Shown here piece after piece: positions 10,990 to 23,405 of a stretch of DNA of 64,000 bases (positions within the stretch are counted from its first letter, which is position 1; every line of letters begins with the position of its first letter). The notes under the pieces were generated by a model, which was not told the origin of the DNA, did no database searches, and worked only from the letters and a program-made list of their open reading frames with translations. Made by a program: the position numbers and the translations under genes. Source of the stretch: Fasciola hepatica (Eukaryota; Platyhelminthes; Trematoda; Plagiorchiida; Fasciolidae); the NCBI GenBank assembly GCA_948099385.1, contig CANUEZ040000193.1, positions 4,662,501-4,726,500 on the forward strand, in the 5' to 3' direction.

Positions 10990-11690
10990 CAAACCATTGA
11001 TCTTGTTTGGTTTCTTTACATATTATTCGCATATGAGGTTGTTTTATTGAGAAACGAATCTCTAAGTTGTGGGAATTATTGTAATATTTAGGGAAATCCT
11101 AATTTGGTTTTTCTGCCAGATGAGTAATGTAGAAATATGAAATGAGAATTTTGTGAATCGATTAAGTCCAACAGTCACGTGTGCTGTGGTGGAACTTCAT
11201 CACACACCAGTCCCAGTGAGAAATGAAGCAGACATGCAACAAGCTGTCAGCCTCGATCAGAAGAGTAAACATGTGGCAGGAACATTACTGAACGCGAGCA
11301 GGCACGTTTTACATGCAAACTCCTTTCCCTATCAAACTACCACCTTTAGCATCGCTTACTCGTTATGCGCATTTTTGATTTTGTCTTTTCATACAACAAT
11401 AGTACAACACATGATTCCCAAATGTTAACACAAGACTAATAGTGGGCTACTAAGGAGGAATTTGTTTCCGAAGATGGCATAATTCCAACCTTGGGTTGTG
11501 AGTTCATAAGTCAACTAAAAAAACACCTTGAACGACGCTACACGTAAAATGAGATTGGTGAATGATGGAAAACACAATGCTATTTGAAATGATTGTCCAA
11601 TCAACAGTAACAGACTAGTTTTGATGAAGCCGTAAAAGTGCTTTCACTTAATAAGTGCAGCATAAAACTGCGGTTCAAGTTTCCACCGGT
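10990..11690 (+). repeat. Repeat E, copy 2
   Basis: Second copy of the sequence at 8190-8870, about 2.8 kb downstream in direct orientation. Its open frame is 11153-11428 (91 codons), again unrecognised. The E pair flanks copy W, so the arrangement is E, W, E. That could mean E belongs to the same element as W, or that E was duplicated with it. Confidence 0.7.
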
Positions 11691-12009
11691 TTTCCAATGA
11701 TCATTCCCACACGTGTTGGTATTCGATCCGCCAATTCTTACACCCAGCGATTAGAAATATTTCAGGTTATTGGACCATTATGTGCATCACCAGCACACAT
11801 ATAAAGCTAGTGACGAATTGGCACCATATCAAGCGAAACTGTTTTAAAAAAAAATTTGACGGTCATATTGGATTCATTGTTGGACAGCGTAGTAGAACAA
11901 CTTTGATACCCAATCAGCTGGCCAAATACTGCATGTCAAATCATACTGAGGTAATGAGTAGGCAAAATGAAATAAATAAATAGCAATTCATTTTACTTCT
12001 CATTTGTTA
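11691..12009. other. Spacer, no feature recognised
   Basis: A short stretch between repeats E and D. A 67-codon frame (11780-11983) spans a run of A and has no recognisable motif. Similarity to the second large unit starts only after this stretch. Confidence 0.3.
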
Positions 12010-13890
12010 TACATCATCAATCCGATGACCCACTAGGACGATCACGTAATCATAAAAAACAGCTACTGCAGTGACTGTCCAATAAATTAACTAAGATATG
12101 TTCGATAAAGAATAAATAACAAGGGTGACATCATTTCTCATCCAGTATATATAGTCAATAATATCACGAAGAATGACGACAGCACACCTTGTCCTCAAGC
12201 AGCTGAAAAGCAATCTGTCTACAAATGAATTGAATTAAGAAGAAGCATTAAAGCAGATATGATGAACGAGTGACATCAATCGCCCGTTACACATATCCGA
12301 AAACTGAAAGATGTATCACGTTGCTGGAATCCAAGTTTTGTTCATCTCTCGATTATTTCTCATTTTACGAGTGAAAGGCAGAATATCCGTGCATTCCAGC
12401 TCTCAGTGTGGGTCAGGTGACGCAGGCCGAACCACAGCAAGACCGTACCAACACACACAGACGTATCACCCCAGTTGGTAAAATAAAAGTATAGTGAAAA
12501 GCGGACAAACGAGAATTACCATCTCTTCCGGTGAATCGGATCATTGGATGAATACTAATGGAGTCCCTCTTCCCAAAAAAACTGTCAAAGTAATAGCAGC
12601 AAGTAACGCCAAAAGGCCAGATCTCGGCCACCGCCGATTGAGTCCCAGTCCGCACGAAAAAACACCACAATATGTGCTCCGAATCAACATTTCAGATCTC
12701 TGAATGTATCCTGGTTACCCACAAAACTTATGTGACGCTAACACCAAACAATTGATAGTTATCAACACAATATCTGTCGTAACGCTGATAACACCGCTAC
12801 TGTATGGACACGAATTTGTCAATTGCTGTAATCAAGATTATCAACTATCTTTCTGATTTTCTATCATCCAGTGTGCAAAATCCATAAAACGTATGATATG
12901 TTATCACGAATGGGACGTTGACAACTAGTTGTTTTGATACCGACTGTTCTGATGTCTCAATCATGTGTCCTCACTCGACCGTATTTGTCAAATAAGATGA
13001 ATATTCATTAGTTGCAGGAAAATATTGTTCAAATATAATCAAGATCCAAAACAGACAGGTCACTACGACACCAATAACCATCACTTCAAGTTCAATTTCA
13101 CATATGAACAACGTCCCTCTAATTTATCTTCTAACCTGCCATAACTGGAAAAAAATGAACATATATGCAAGTCTCTTAATAAAAGCTCTTTTCATCAAAT
13201 TATAAATTGGAAAAAACGTTTGACGATCGTTACTCGCATTCCATGTACGATGTAGGATCGTTTTGTAACTTGCCTGTCTTCTGCGGTTGGGCAGCTTTCA
13301 GGGCGCGTCTGACGCATGAAGCATCACAAAATCACATCGCCAATGCCACTATCACCAATCAATTACGATGCTCACGTCAAACGGATTGACGAGTTCGAAT
13401 ATCTTTGAGTCAAATGGTAACAGTCAACAACCTGATATCCACCTGCACAGTGTGAGCACACATGACCTTCTTCATGTGAGATTTCCTGCCACAGCGAAAT
13501 GAGTAATCACGTTGAATGAATCAAGTCTATCGGTTTGGAAACATGGTTGGATCACGTGATGGTTTCGAGTTGTTCATGATGCCATGAGCTCCTAGTTTCT
13601 CTATTGGAGAATATCATTGGTGATGACGAAAGGCCTTGTCTCCGAACGACTTGAGGCAGTCACTATTCTTTCATCGATTGATGATGCAATCGTGTTGAGT
13701 TTATTTCTCAAGTCACACTCGAATGTGTTGAGTCTTTGTATGATGGTCAACTGTCTTTCAGAAAGTGACTGGATTTCGTAGCCTTCTGAACCATTTTATC
13801 AGTTACTATTTCGTAGAGATTTGCTCATTGATGAGACTACTCGTTCTGTAACATCTCTTTCCCGTATTTTTTAGACAGCCAGCGATTTTA
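12010..13890 (+). repeat. Repeat D, first copy
   Basis: The segment aligns end to end, about 80-85% by eye, with 38120-40490 in the same orientation. The second copy has extra sequence at about 39850-40370. I cannot assign it to a transposon class. The best conserved part is about 80 bp at 12763-12842 (38925-39004) with several GATAA or TTATC boxes. Small frames at 12413-12670 (minus) and 12494-12703 (plus) are not recognised. Its left end marks the left boundary of the large collinear duplication. Confidence 0.75.
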
Positions 13891-15589
13891 ACAAAAACGT
13901 TTGACTGAAGTTATCATCACTGCCGTTGAGGGTTTCCATCAGAGAAAATGAGAAACATTTGGTCATATTGTGTCAATGAAGCTTCGTGGGTGAATACAAT
14001 ATTAGGTAAGGAATAAACCTGTTTGGGGTAAATACTGGTCTACATCGTCTACTCGGTTCAGTTCCACCATTTTCGCTACCCGATGTCTGAATTCTGCCAC
14101 GATAACAAAATGAGCTTTTGGGTGAATAAAATCACCCGAAGTGACTAACATAGATTAGGCTGATGGGAATCGATGTTTGGAAGGAACGAAAAGTAGTTTA
14201 TGATGGCCTAAAGCACACAGCTTTAGGAAGTCCCATTTCTGAAAATGTATATGTGCTGTCTGGTGGGCAAATTGGACTTGCATTTATAGGGGATTCGAGG
14301 TTATTCGGAAAAACCCCCTCATAATATTCGTGCATCCATTCCGTTTTTCAATTCCACGGTTCCCGACATTAAAACCATTTTCTGGTTGCTCTTGAAAACC
14401 ATCATTATGACGATATCAAAGTGGCAGTTACAAAATGCCGATCTACCCTGTGCAATAATGTGCTTCACATCAGATTACTCAGAATTTATTTGACATGGGG
14501 ATAGATGTGGTTTGGTTCTACTTGGTACAGGACTGTTCCCAAAAGATACGTGTGTGGGATATGCCACACGTTTGATTCTACAAGGCTCGTGCCTATTCGA
14601 ACGTATTAGTAGACTATACTCAAGTGTTCGTACATGAATGTGAGTAATCAACCGATGAGAGCTAGTATGTACTCAAAAAGCTATTTATTCTGAATACAGA
14701 TTGCATTTTGTGTTGATGCAATTATTCTTCATGCACACATGAAACGCTATTCAGTAAAGCTCAGTTCAGTTCAGTTCATTTCAGCTCTCCTCAGCTTGGT
14801 TTAGTTTAGATCAATTTGTTTCAAACATCTATTGTTCACGAAATGGTTACGGTAGTTCTCGTTTCTATCTCAAATTTGGAATCTCAACTGGAGCTCAAAC
14901 AATCAATAGTACAAACAATATAAGGAGATAACTACGAACAATTCTATCCAGTACAGGAATAATGCATTTACAAAAACGCTATTCGAATGCATTAAACCCC
15001 TATGTAACACCACACCCATAAAGTCTACAACAAAACACATGGCATTTCCATACCTTTCTTTCATATCATGTCAGGGACTGGCCAATTTCATTGATCTCTT
15101 CTACCAACTACCTCCCTAAGCGAAAGTAGCGCTCCAAGTTTTCCTGTTCAGCGATATGTAGGACACTGTTTCATCTAGAAGTTGGTTCTGTGCACCCAAT
15201 ACACTGCGCCAATCCTCAGTAATAAAAAAACAATATTCACGCAGCATTCTAGACCAGTGTCTGAATTACCAATCGAATCTTTGAATTGATTTCTCTGAAT
15301 TTATCATCACACTGGATAAAACAGTCCGCAACGATATTTTCGGCAAATTAAATGGATAATGTTATATGCTCACCACATAAGCCCAGAAAAAATTCCGATT
15401 ATGTACAGACATCTACGAAGAGATATAAATTATGTTATTCCTGAGAAATCTGCCAATTAGCTAATTGAGTACATGGGCAGGTAATGGATTCCGATTTCTT
15501 GAGAAGCGACTTTTGCTGTGAACCATAAAATGTTGGTGTGTGATTGACGCAGGCAGGCCTGATAGATTTTCGCGAATCATTGATGGATT
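13891..15589. other. Unassigned region with a short pentamer repeat
   Basis: No coding similarity recognised and no open frame over 60 codons. A degenerate CAGTT/CATTT/CAGCT pentamer run lies at about 14758-14825. The equivalent interval in the second unit (about 40490-40553) is only some 60 bp, so this 1.7-kb stretch is either an insertion here or a deletion there. Confidence 0.4.
14758..14825. repeat. Degenerate pentamer microsatellite
   Basis: Successive units such as cagtt, cagtt, cattt, cagct, then tagtt and tagat form an imperfect five-base repeat. It is short and has no counterpart in the second unit. Confidence 0.6.
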
Positions 15590-15925
15590 CTACAATGAAA
15601 TGGACAACCATGATATTTTCTCATACGTGAACCGCCAGGATTCATACGCCATTTGTTTTTCTTCATTTAGACTTCTGACAGCGTTTTGAAGGCCATGGAG
15701 TACATCAGGTCCAAACAATTTCAACTCCGACGAGAAAAGTATAACTGTGTGAACTTTCTTGGATCCTGTTGGGTTACTGGACCATTTTGGTATGATAATG
15801 TGACTGACCTCATTAATCAACACCTCCAACCGAGGTCTAGCCTCATGCTTGTGTACTGTACAAGTAAAACCGTCCGAACGAGACGTTTTGGTGAACTTGG
15901 TGAAACAAAGAGTCTTGACAAGCAT
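15590..15925 (-). CDS. Unrecognised ORF, 111 codons
   Basis: A minus-strand open frame with protein-like composition (FGPDVLHGLQNAVRSLNEE within the last third). Its first part, up to about 15836, lies in repeat A, whose second copy at 40972 carries the same reading SDGFTCTVQKHG. The remainder is unique in the window. It may be a captured host exon or an ORF of the unknown element that repeat A comes from. I do not recognise the family; no signal peptide or membrane segment is evident. Confidence 0.3.
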   Translation of the reverse strand: MLVKTLCFTKFTKTSRSDGFTCTVHKHEARPRLEVLINEVSHIIIPKWSSNPTGSKKVHTVILFSSELKLFGPDVLHGLQNAVRSLNEEKQMAYESWRFTYEKISWLSISL

Positions 15926-16255
15926 GCCGCTTGGGAAGTTCCTAAATTCCGAATTGTTACCTTGTTATAAATTTGGGAAACGGTTTGTCGGATAGTAATC
16001 ATGAAACTGTATCACCGTTTTACGCATGAGAATTGTTGATAACAATACCAAACTTTGGTAAGGGAAATAAAAGTATATGGGTTGAAAATATAAAACAAGT
16101 CAAAAGTGGAATGGTTCCACATTATTTGAATGCAAATTGGAATATAGTCTACCGATAGCTCCACCCACCTTCTTTCTCTTCTCCGTGCCATAATTAATCG
16201 GATAACCAGCAGAAACATATTGGTTCTAATTTTAATGTGAAGCGTCTGTTCCTTT
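15836..16255 (+). repeat. Repeat A, first copy
   Basis: Matches 40972-41340 in the same orientation. A well conserved stretch holds CATGAAACTGTATCACCGTT (16000-16019). It is followed directly by repeat B here and in the second unit. Class unknown. Confidence 0.65.
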
Positions 16256-17010
16256 CTGTTCCATTTCAAGCTGTATTACGGTGTGAAAAGAAACTTGGTA
16301 GATGGTTGTACAAATGTGTTGGTTTCATGTGATCTTGTCAAACGAGTGGTCCCGTGTTTCCATAGTGATTACTTGTGGAACTGATTTTCGTACAAATCCA
16401 TTAGGACGAATGTGAATTCACATCGTGTGGTTCCTCATGACCAGGTAGATACTGGCGTATCAACATTACAATAAAATCTATTCACTTCATTTCATTTGCA
16501 TGACCTCCGTAGGAATCGATCTGACTATTTCTCGTGTAAAATAACCACGAAATGATATCCGCTGCTCCAATGATTTGCATTGTAATGAACAGCGCTTTTA
16601 CGTGCCCACACTTTGCCGATCGTGATCGATCACTTGGATGTTCATCTCGTGCACCAGCCACAAACCTGGTACCGCGGTTTGCGGTAATTTCCCGTCTGTC
16701 GAGTGTAATTTCCAACTTATTGTTTCGTATTCGGATTATGATTAGCAGATTGAGCGGCAGATGCAATATGGGAGCATAAGCACTGACTAGGCCGCATAAA
16801 ATACCACTGGATCACCTCAAATGCTAAACGAACTTTGGGAAACGTTCAAGCAAGGCTTGTGAACCTTTCTTTATTCCTGTCCCACAGCGAACTACCATAG
16901 AAATCATCTCCATCAAACAAATAGAGAAGATGCTAGCCGATGGACAGATGTGACTATGTATTCTATATAACGTGGTACGGAAACAGTATCGATACGAGAA
17001 ATACACGAAA
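16256..17010 (+). repeat. Repeat B, fullest copy
   Basis: Family member shared with 9064-9678, 40553-40970 and 41340-42070. All copies have an opposite-strand frame of about 94 codons (here 16482-16766) with common wording such as RNNKLKVILDR and ITMQTI, but no known domain. The 9-kb copy shows that the family can insert with a 15-bp target duplication, so B is or was mobile, probably through another element's enzymes. Confidence 0.65.
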
Positions 17011-18131
17011 TGCAAACAATCGCTATAAAAATGAACACCATGTGCAAACGCAGATACATGCCCGTGAATGCACAGACGAAACGGTGTATGTACTCACTGA
17101 TTATTCGCCAAACAAAAGCACATTATTTTATTGAATCATTTTGTAAAACGTGCCCGTAGTTCACGTGCATTTTCATTCACCTAAAAGCATTCAAATAACG
17201 AGTATTTAAAATCAACTAACCTTTATATTGTAACAATAAAGTAGTGTTGACGGCTAAATCCAAATCGGAAACTATCATGAAAATAACCAGAGGTTTATGC
17301 TACCGGCTATCTTCTCATGGCTTTCATTAGTTAGAAAATAATGATAATATTAGTTCAGAAAACTCCCAAAATCATGTTCTTTATGCATACGTTTGTTGAA
17401 ACATGCTGGTTGTATAGAAAAGTCTGATTTCACGTTCAGCTGTTCACATATACGGGATTTCTACTTCCCCTCCATGAGCTGTATTTAACGAGTGTAATTC
17501 TGCATATCTCTGTACTTGTATAGCTTTTTAGTCCAACTGAATAGTTACCTTCAGTTGACACTCCCTCACGGTCAACCACCCTACTAGTCATAAAAAACAT
17601 CCCACAACTGGTTAACCGTGGTCTGGACAAAAAGCCAGCGTAGACACAAAACAACCCTCACTCAGCCATAAACAAAATATCAGTTCTTTAATACCAGTTC
17701 GCCTACCAGATGGCATCACAGCAGTCAGTTTGAGAATCCGATCTTCTTTGGTTGATGCTATTGTTTTCGCAGCACACAGCACAAGAAATCATATTTTCTT
17801 GCTATTTTTTTACTACACCTCGCTGAGAATCTAATCTCTGGGAGGAAAATGGGGATCTTAGAGTCATTGATTAGCACAACGTAAAGCTTAGAGCAGTTAC
17901 AAATGATCACACTGCTTAAAACATTTACCACATGCCTGATTTGTAAATTGATCTGCATGATTTATTTACTGCCTACTGGTTGTGATACACCTATATATAA
18001 GCAAGTAACTGTCTGTGACTAGTCACAACAGCTGTCTTCATAATGTCTCTTGAAAAAAGTAGAATATTAGCACATTATATGTCCACAAACTATCCAGAAA
18101 TCATGGTTTAAATCACACTTAACTATCGAAT
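17011..18131. other. Unassigned, no feature recognised
   Basis: Contains minus-strand frames of 72 codons (17436-17654) and 66 codons (17758-17958) without recognisable motifs. It separates repeat B from the CR1-like LINE, whose missing 5-prime part might lie here in too decayed a state to read. Confidence 0.3.
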
Positions 18132-18680
18132 GTGTTGCAAAGCTTATCACATCTCACTCAAATTGAGCGTGATAAAGATCGAGTGCATAGAAAGCCACTT
18201 CCTCTAAGATCATTTCAACTTCATATCTCTGGTATTTCTTATGTTTTACTAGATACTCCCGTTGATGATATCAATCAGTTGATTGACAGCGTTCTCAACT
18301 ATTTCAATACAGGTGTTAATCAGTCCTTGTGCAGAATGGCAGCTAATTTCTGTCGACTTGACTTATCCTTTCTAATCACCTGGCATCTTATTGAGTCTTG
18401 TACACTTTCTGACTGCTTTGATGCCCTTTTGCATTCAGTATTAGTAAATTATGGAAGTATTTTCGCAGTATTTCCACGTGCTTCTATTGGAGTTTCTGAT
18501 CACTGTATTACACTTATTGATACAAAAGTTTGTTTGCTAAGAAAAGCCTTCACCAGCTTTCTACGGTCATCGCACACTGTCTGCAAACGAGTTCGCACCT
18601 TGGAAATCTCGAAAAGCTTGGAACATTTGCCACTTCCAATGATTTTCCTAATTTTTACACGAGGCTTTCTCGTTCTGTGA
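18132..18680 (+). pseudogene. LINE endonuclease, 3-prime half
   Basis: The longest plus-strand frame of the window apart from repeat-derived readings (182 codons). Endonuclease landmarks fall in order: the domain's central D-x-N region is degraded, a T-L-D-L-like stretch (CTLSDCFDALL) comes next, then the terminal catalytic histidine in SDH. The N-terminal catalytic glutamate region is missing. The start codon is arbitrary, since similarity suggests the frame began further upstream. Confidence 0.55.
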
Positions 18681-20060
18681 GCACTTAACCGATACCCAAA
18701 CCTTCATGAGTTGTTTTGCCCCATGGAAATCTTTTATATTCAACACAATAGGTTTCCCTCTCCCGTGGGTTTAGGGGCAAGGTACAAACATCTGACTGGC
18801 ATCAAGCCGTAAAAGGCTATTCACACTCATCAAGACTGAAATGAGACATCTGAATAACCTGTTAGCATACACAATGTTGGGTCTCGTGAAATGCTGTGAG
18901 ATGTGAAACACCATTTTTCTGTTGTGCTTTGCTGGGCTCAATGTGAGGCTATGCGTCATAGATTCTAATCACCATTTCACTTTTAAATCCGACACATCCT
19001 CACTTCCTCGAATATATCTGGAATCCCATGAACTAAACACTGTCAACCTTGCCTCTGATCCCACGGTTCAATAACAAGCCTAGTGCCGTGAATCTGATAG
19101 CCTCGACTAAATAACACCAATGTTGCTAATGGCTTGCTCTTTCGAAATCATATCCCATCTCGTCTTATTGATCTTGATGTGATTGCCATATGTCGGATAT
19201 TTATACGCACTCAACCTGTATCCCTAAATACCTTGTTTGTCAACACGTGATGCAAATGCATCCATTGCTAATTCATCAGCTTTTACGCGTGATCACGATG
19301 GCTGTACTGTGAGGCTACGTTTTCTTAACTACGGACGTGCATTTGGTTCTCCCAATCGCGGTAATCTGCTGTATGTTCTGAGTGTTAATGCGGTTGACGA
19401 CGTTAATTGAAAAGACCTTTGTGATTATTTTTCCAATAGCATACAGTTTATTCCTTATTTGTTTTGTCACTGTATTTTGAACAAAAGATTGAATTTTCCT
19501 CAAAACAGTCTGAATGAGCTTGTCCGCTTGTCTGCTCTCCGTTCTCTTTTCCTTAACATCCTTAAGTACGTTGCTTTGACGTTCAAACTTCAATTCGGAT
19601 CTCCCTCACATTCTGTTCTCAATAACATCCCATACCTTTTCTCTGATAACCAAAATCTACCTAACGCTTCTACCGTCTAATTTCCATCTTACCACCAAAT
19701 CTCAAAAATTGCTACCCTCTGTTGTGTCAACAATAGATATGTTCTCACTGAATACATCATTAGCATGCATTTTGATTCGTGTGACGACTTTACAGGTCAC
19801 GATCGAATACAAATCATTGTCCTCCCTCCACACTCTCTAGAGCCGCATCTTTCACTTTCATTTGCTCGAAATCTAAAATCCTTCATTCACACACGTTTAC
19901 ATGTGGAAATATCCTCAGCCCTCACCATGTCCACTTTCTCGTAGACCACGACGCAATAATGAACGATCTTGTTATTCGGCCTCGACATTAATCTAAGTGT
20001 ACTAACTGCTTGATTCTTCCTCCACGAATCCCTCTGGACCTTTCAATAAAAGCTTGTAAT
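18132..20060 (+). mobile_element. CR1/Jockey-like LINE, decayed, plus strand
   Basis: A 182-codon frame (18132-18680) reads as the second half of an apurinic-type endonuclease: PVDDINQLIDS, then a decayed G-D-F-N-x-P-D (AANFCRLDL) and the terminal S-D-H motif (VSDHCITLI near 18500). Further downstream RT wording appears: RLRFLNYGRAFGSPNRGNLL at about 19310-19370 matches the L-F-L-D-Y-S-R-A-F-D-S-x-N-R-x-K-L palm motif with its aspartates lost. The reading ISMHFDSCDDFTGHD (about 19762-19806) matches the segment after the YADD box, and SFARNLKSFIHT the following L-G-V-x-F-S-x-N-L-K-W. The GVPQG and YADD boxes are not recognisable. Multiple stops. There is no counterpart in the second unit. Confidence 0.7.
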
Positions 20061-20084
20061 TGTTTCTTTCAGATTACTACGTAG

Positions 20085-20430
20085 GTCGCACATGTATTGA
20101 AAATTCACCCTACTTCGGTTGTATTAGGACGATCGTTGTCTTGATTTACTGACCGCGTGGTCTGAATCTGAGATGAGACAGTTAGTATTACTCTGCACGT
20201 TAAATAAAAAGAACAAAACTGTCACCATGTTTATTGTTCGGAAAGAATACAGGTTATAAATCATTCCGCAAATGGATCATATGTGCTACGTGGGAACTAC
20301 AAAGAATTTCTTGTTTGATGCTGCTGTACTGGTTTGTCCCTGAATAAAATATTTTATTAGTGAAGCAAGCGCTAGCTGGAGTAGATACGTTTTGCGAGTG
20401 AGGCATTTCCATCTCATTAGGTGAACAGAT
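20085..20430 (+). repeat. Segment X, first unit
   Basis: Matches 48195-48340 and 48430-48620 (with about 100 bp extra in the latter) and, in its first 140 bp, 10800-10945. An AATAAA sits at about 20201. In this unit X stands in front of Y-Z; in the second unit it stands behind Z. The simplest reading is the end of an LTR or pseudo-LTR. Confidence 0.6.
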
Positions 20431-20834
20431 AACGCAGAATTGTTAATGCTATCAACAACGACATTCCTCACAGAAATACTCATCAGTAGGCAAAATATCA
20501 ATACATTTATGTCGGCATCTGGCAATTACCCTATTGTCTAGGCCTTAGAATCTGCACTCTGGCAAAATTCTCGCATGTGAATGAACCGTATTATCAAGCT
20601 CACTGAGGGGTAATATTAGCACATAGTCGATTACTCGAAGGTACAAAATAACTAAGTTTTGTAATACATTTATGTTTCCAATTGTGCAGATTGCCTCCCG
20701 ACGGCTTGATCACAAGGAATTAAAAAGTAAGCGTCATCAATACCATTTCCTTCGGAATTTAATGGACAAATTAAACGAACTTACTGGAGTAGACAAATGG
20801 GTGAGTTACCAGTTTGAATATTATCAGAGGTAAT
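20431..20834 (+). repeat. Segment Y, first unit
   Basis: Diverged match (about 80-85% by eye) to 44900-45210. Similarity jumps to about 99% at 20835/45211, so Y is the older left flank of the near-identical block. Confidence 0.6.
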
Positions 20835-21678
20835 GTGGCAGTGGTATCTCCGGTGTACAGAAACATCAACATCCTATATTTTGGGAATTTCCGTGTTGAT
20901 AAAGAGATTCGGGGTATTCATTTGTATGATCCGGTAATTGGCTGTCGCATAGCCCACCAAATATTACCCTTCATCATCCAAGCTCTACAGTGAGGACCTG
21001 AACACACTGTGGTAGATTTTCTCTATAATCGCAGGATTTTCTCGAACTCCTTTTTTTCAAGAAACTAATTTATTAGAATAAACGGTACTTGAAAATCAAT
21101 ACCAATTTGCTTCTTTCTGATGGCACTTATCTTCCTGTTTCCTGGCAAGAAAGCCTTTTCCATCGGCAAGATACACCAAACTGCGATCGGTGGCGCAGAG
21201 TTTTCACTTGACATTTCGGAGGTCAAAGGTTCCGATCGTCGAACGACAATATTTTTCGTGGTAGGAGGAAATCCATTGTGACTCAACTGGTGACCAAATC
21301 TGACATATCGGGCCTTATGCGGTCCCCTACTTCAAGCCGAACAGTCTGGTTTCCGGTTATTCCTTATAGTGCAGTGGGTTTTTTTGGCCATAAGACCTCA
21401 TATTGCTTACATTGCATTCATGAACAAGCTCGTATTTTTCTCAAAGTGAGCCAAAACATTTCCTGATAAAATGAATCCAATGAGCTCCGTATTGCGACTG
21501 CGCCAATCTGTCTGTAGGCTCGGCCAATGGAAGACTACGATACGACTGTTGAGCATGGTAGTAATTGTCGTTCCTGAAATGGGACTAGTATGCCGATTTT
21601 GAGTTGGTTTTGCTCTCCATGGTATCAGATGGTATGTGTGGCCTCCGTAAAGGAAAGTTCGTGAACTGTGATTGGATA

Positions 21679-22143
21679 TCAAATTAAATCGTGTGTTTCC
21701 CTTCCACACTTATCTGGCCCAAAGATCTCTACTATTTCTAAACTTTCTTTGATAGTGTCTCTGGCCATTGGATCATCAACTATCTCAAACAATTTCAACA
21801 CCCATTTCGCCAATTCGTGCTGTGATGAATTATTCATTGATAGTATTTGTCTAAGTGGAACGTCTGGTTTGTGTAGTTTCGGTGGACCATAGAGTTGTGG
21901 ATTTTGAGTTCCATTTGGTTTCAGATGTTGAGCTGTGGTCTCACAGATAAAATGTCCTTCTAGTAGAAAGTGTGCTTCTGACGATACTTCTCGTTCTAGT
22001 TCATCCGGTTCATCACAGTTATATTGGCGCACAAACTTGCTGGTATAGTCAAGAACGGTCTCCATTTTCTCATGTTCACTCCAATGAGTCAGCACGGGTC
22101 TGGAATCATTGTTAGGGCGTAAAATTATCAAGCCAGTATGCAA
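21679..22143 (-). pseudogene. Penelope-like element reverse transcriptase, N-terminal part
   Basis: The 154-codon minus-strand frame carries NPQLYGPPKLHKPDVPLRQI, followed by LSMNNSSQHELAKWVLKLFE. This fits the PLE core R-L-Y-G-L-P-K-x-H-K-x-x-x-P-L-R-P-I and the following S-P-x-H-x-L-A-x-W-L. The upstream part resembles the PLE region with V-V-L-D-x-x-Y. The catalytic YxDD region and the GIY-YIG endonuclease are not recognisable downstream (21065-21709), so this is a 5-prime half. The second copy (46056-46520) is equally open. Confidence 0.8.
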
Positions 22144-22829
22144 CTGTTGTTTTTTGATAACAAAAATGCACTCAGGTGTGATTAGTGACTGATGTCTGGA
22201 CGATGTTACCAGTTACTGTGGTTCCAAGTGAACCAGCTCCGCTTGGATTTAGGTCTGCGCATCATTTAAAGTGGGTTTGAATATTTTTAGTCGTTCGAAT
22301 AGATATTCGAATGTTGCTTGTGTCCGGTTTTGGTCCAGTTGGGTATTTGTGGATTCGATGTGACTGTGGAAATGTTTACCTTTTCACGGTGGGAAAACAC
22401 CAAGTGGCACAGTGCACATTTCTCACCATGCCGCGAGCTGAATTAGTTGCGGCTGGTCCTGTAACACGGTTTTGAACGACAATACTCACGAGATACAAAT
22501 GCATATAGATCGTCTTGTTCCATAGACAGATCCCACCATTGTTTTGCAGCGTATAAATAATGCCAGTGCCATTCGTTTCCATTCGTTGTGGCCAACATAA
22601 TTGTTCTCATAGGGAACTGTACATCACACCGTAGGTGGCGATATGTTCCGATCGATGGGAATCCAGCGGACATTCACGAAGAAACCATCCTTAGTAAAAG
22701 GTATACGAAGTGTCGATTTCAGGTGCAATATTTGGTCTGTGCCAGCTGGAAAGAACGAGGACAAGGGTCATCACCAACGTTGCAATTGTGCCGCATTTTC
22801 TTCTAGGTGGAAACAGTCATAGGGGATCC

Positions 22830-22968
22830 AGCCAAAAGGAGTTATCGACGAACTAATCCGTGGTGCCGATGGAACAGTTCATCAAGTGGCGGTCCGTACC
22901 AGTGATGAAAATCGCTGTCGAGATGTTCGATCCGTTGGCATACGAGAAGTAATCGAATTAAAGTGATA
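22830..22968 (+). pseudogene. BEL/Pao integrase C-terminal tail, Z copy 1
   Basis: The plus strand reads PKGVIDELIRGADGTVHQVA, then VRTSDENRCRDVRSVGI, ending at a stop after 44 codons. It fits the BEL/Pao integrase C-terminal pattern of G-x-D-G-x-V-R-x-V-x-V-R-T followed by a conserved basic stretch. It has no core domain upstream, where the minus-strand PLE lies instead. The two pieces thus come from different elements packed tail to tail. Confidence 0.5.
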
Positions 22969-23087
22969 GAATGAAAATAAGTAGTTTTCCCGGTGTAATG
23001 TGAACTCTGCATTCGACTAGAAAACAGCTTTCTTAGTTAGTCGCAACTAACTTCGAGGTATCTTTTGGGCAGGCGTTCAAATCGTTT

Positions 23088-23405
23088 TTGGTTGTTGGCC
23101 GGGCAATCAACACATACAGTCTCAAAGAACTTCCCCAACTTGAGCCAGGCAAATCGTCACTCGTCGAGTCATATTATGTGAAACCGCATCCTGCATTGAT
23201 GTTGGAATCGCACCGCATACAAATTGGATCCGATGTTCCAAATTTTCCAGGTTCTCGGCCTTGTGGTCCTCAACTTATCTTTCAACATAACCACCCGGGA
23301 AATATTCCATTTGAGCTTGATTCGCAGGTCCTGGAGACCACGGTATACGTCCTTTTTCGTCCAAGCCAATGCAAAAGGGAATTCCAGTCGAGCCACTGGG
23401 CTTAG
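23088..23405 (+). CDS. Conserved unrecognised ORF, 105 codons
   Basis: Same frame as at 10088-10420 and 47465-47782. It differs from the 47-kb copy by a cluster of substitutions (for example QLEPGK against QIKPGK and NFPGSR against NYSGSR), where the 47-kb copy agrees with the 10-kb copy. No known domain. It may be non-coding LTR sequence. Confidence 0.25.
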   Translation: MVVGRAINTYSLKELPQLEPGKSSLVESYYVKPHPALMLESHRIQIGSDVPNFPGSRPCGPQLIFQHNHPGNIPFELDSQVLETTVYVLFRPSQCKREFQSSHWA

